Source: Rhodobiaceae bacterium
GTDB lineage: Bacteria > Pseudomonadota > Alphaproteobacteria > Micropepsales > Micropepsaceae
Reading direction: 5' to 3'
Assembly: GCA_009885515.1 (NCBI GenBank)
Contig: VFKO01000597.1
Location: 1 to 5,825 of the forward strand
DNA length: 5,825 nt
Shown: positions 5,644 through 5,825 of the stretch, piece by piece
Layout of the letters: every line of letters begins with the position of its first letter
How positions within the stretch are numbered: position 1 is the stretch's first letter
Program-made: the position numbers and the translations under genes
Notes under the pieces: generated by a model
What the model was told of the DNA's origin: nothing
Databases searched by the model: none
The model's input: the letters and a program-made list of their open reading frames with translations, nothing else

Positions 5644-5825
5644 ATGGAAACCGGAACGGGACTTCTTATCACTTTGGTGTGTGCGCTGGCAGCGCTTGCG
5701 TATGGCGGTTGGGCGATCCAATCGGTGTTGAGTGCGCCAGCGGGCAATGCACGCATGCAGGAAATTGCAGCCGCCATTCAAGAGGGCGCGGACGCCTATC
5801 TCAAGCGCCAGTATATGACGATTGC
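5644..5825 (+). CDS. hppA: Membrane-bound proton-translocating pyrophosphatase HppA, N-terminal fragment
   Basis: HppA hydrolyses pyrophosphate and pumps protons across the cytoplasmic membrane. Only the first 60 codons are in the window, and the frame is open at the right edge. The product starts METGTGLL and has a first membrane helix at about residues 5-29. The conserved cytoplasmic stretch AGNARMQEIAAAIQEGADAY (34-53) then KRQY (55-58) closely matches the same region of bacterial H+-pyrophosphatases such as that of Rhodospirillum rubrum. The full protein should be about 700 residues with some 16 helices. The potassium-dependence residue lies beyond the window, so the subclass cannot be read here. 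A 218-bp leader separates it from the previous gene, so it probably has its own promoter, although I could not identify one with confidence. Confidence 0.93.
   Translation, partial: METGTGLLITLVCALAALAYGGWAIQSVLSAPAGNARMQEIAAAIQEGADAYLKRQYMTI

Noticed and set aside
5498..5731. TTG-started 77-codon frame in the hppA leader
   Set aside because: It runs into the well-supported hppA coding region in another frame and shows no family pattern.
1..5825. FMN or TPP riboswitch, CRISPR array, insertion sequence or phage remnant
   Set aside because: I looked for RFN-type and thi-box-like conserved blocks, regularly spaced repeats, and transposase or integrase motifs, and saw none in the window.

Overview
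The window looks like a chromosomal housekeeping region of an alphaproteobacterium. The evidence is the gene order ribD-ribE-ribBA-ribH-nusB-thiL followed by a membrane-pyrophosphatase gene, and protein wording typical of that class: an LTDDAA variant in ThiL, a RibB fused to a degenerate RibA, and an HppA N-terminus with AGNARMQEIAAAIQEGA. Base composition looks moderately GC-rich by eye (not counted). The order or genus cannot be named from the sequence.

Positions 1-4815 form one compact, same-strand gene cluster. RibD (start cut off by the window edge), RibE, RibBA and RibH cover most of riboflavin synthesis. RibB makes 3,4-dihydroxy-2-butanone 4-phosphate from ribulose 5-phosphate. RibD deaminates and reduces the pyrimidine intermediate. 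RibH joins the two branches into 6,7-dimethyl-8-ribityllumazine, and RibE dismutates that to riboflavin. The first step, GTP cyclohydrolase II, is probably not encoded here: the RibA-like half of RibBA lacks the zinc cysteines and the catalytic segment. NusB (transcription antitermination) and ThiL (thiamine monophosphate kinase) follow without a gap. Junctions are 4-bp overlaps or gaps of 1-11 bp, so one transcript with translational coupling is likely. The promoter and any FMN riboswitch would lie upstream, outside the window.

Positions 4816-5643 are less ordinary. After an 84-bp gap comes a 30-codon hydrophobic ORF with a good ribosome binding site. It is followed 13 bp later by a 139-residue predicted exported protein whose C-terminal part resembles the periplasmic domain of FliL, though this resemblance is weak. 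A hairpin then follows as a possible terminator. Next is a 218-bp leader holding a possible 19-codon upstream ORF and a small GAAA-capped hairpin.

Positions 5644-5825 are the first 60 codons of hppA, the proton-pumping membrane pyrophosphatase, cut by the window end. I found no mobile element, CRISPR array, tRNA, rRNA or clear foreign island. The items most worth a second look are the degenerate RibA half, the micro-ORF plus exported protein between thiL and hppA, and the hppA leader.
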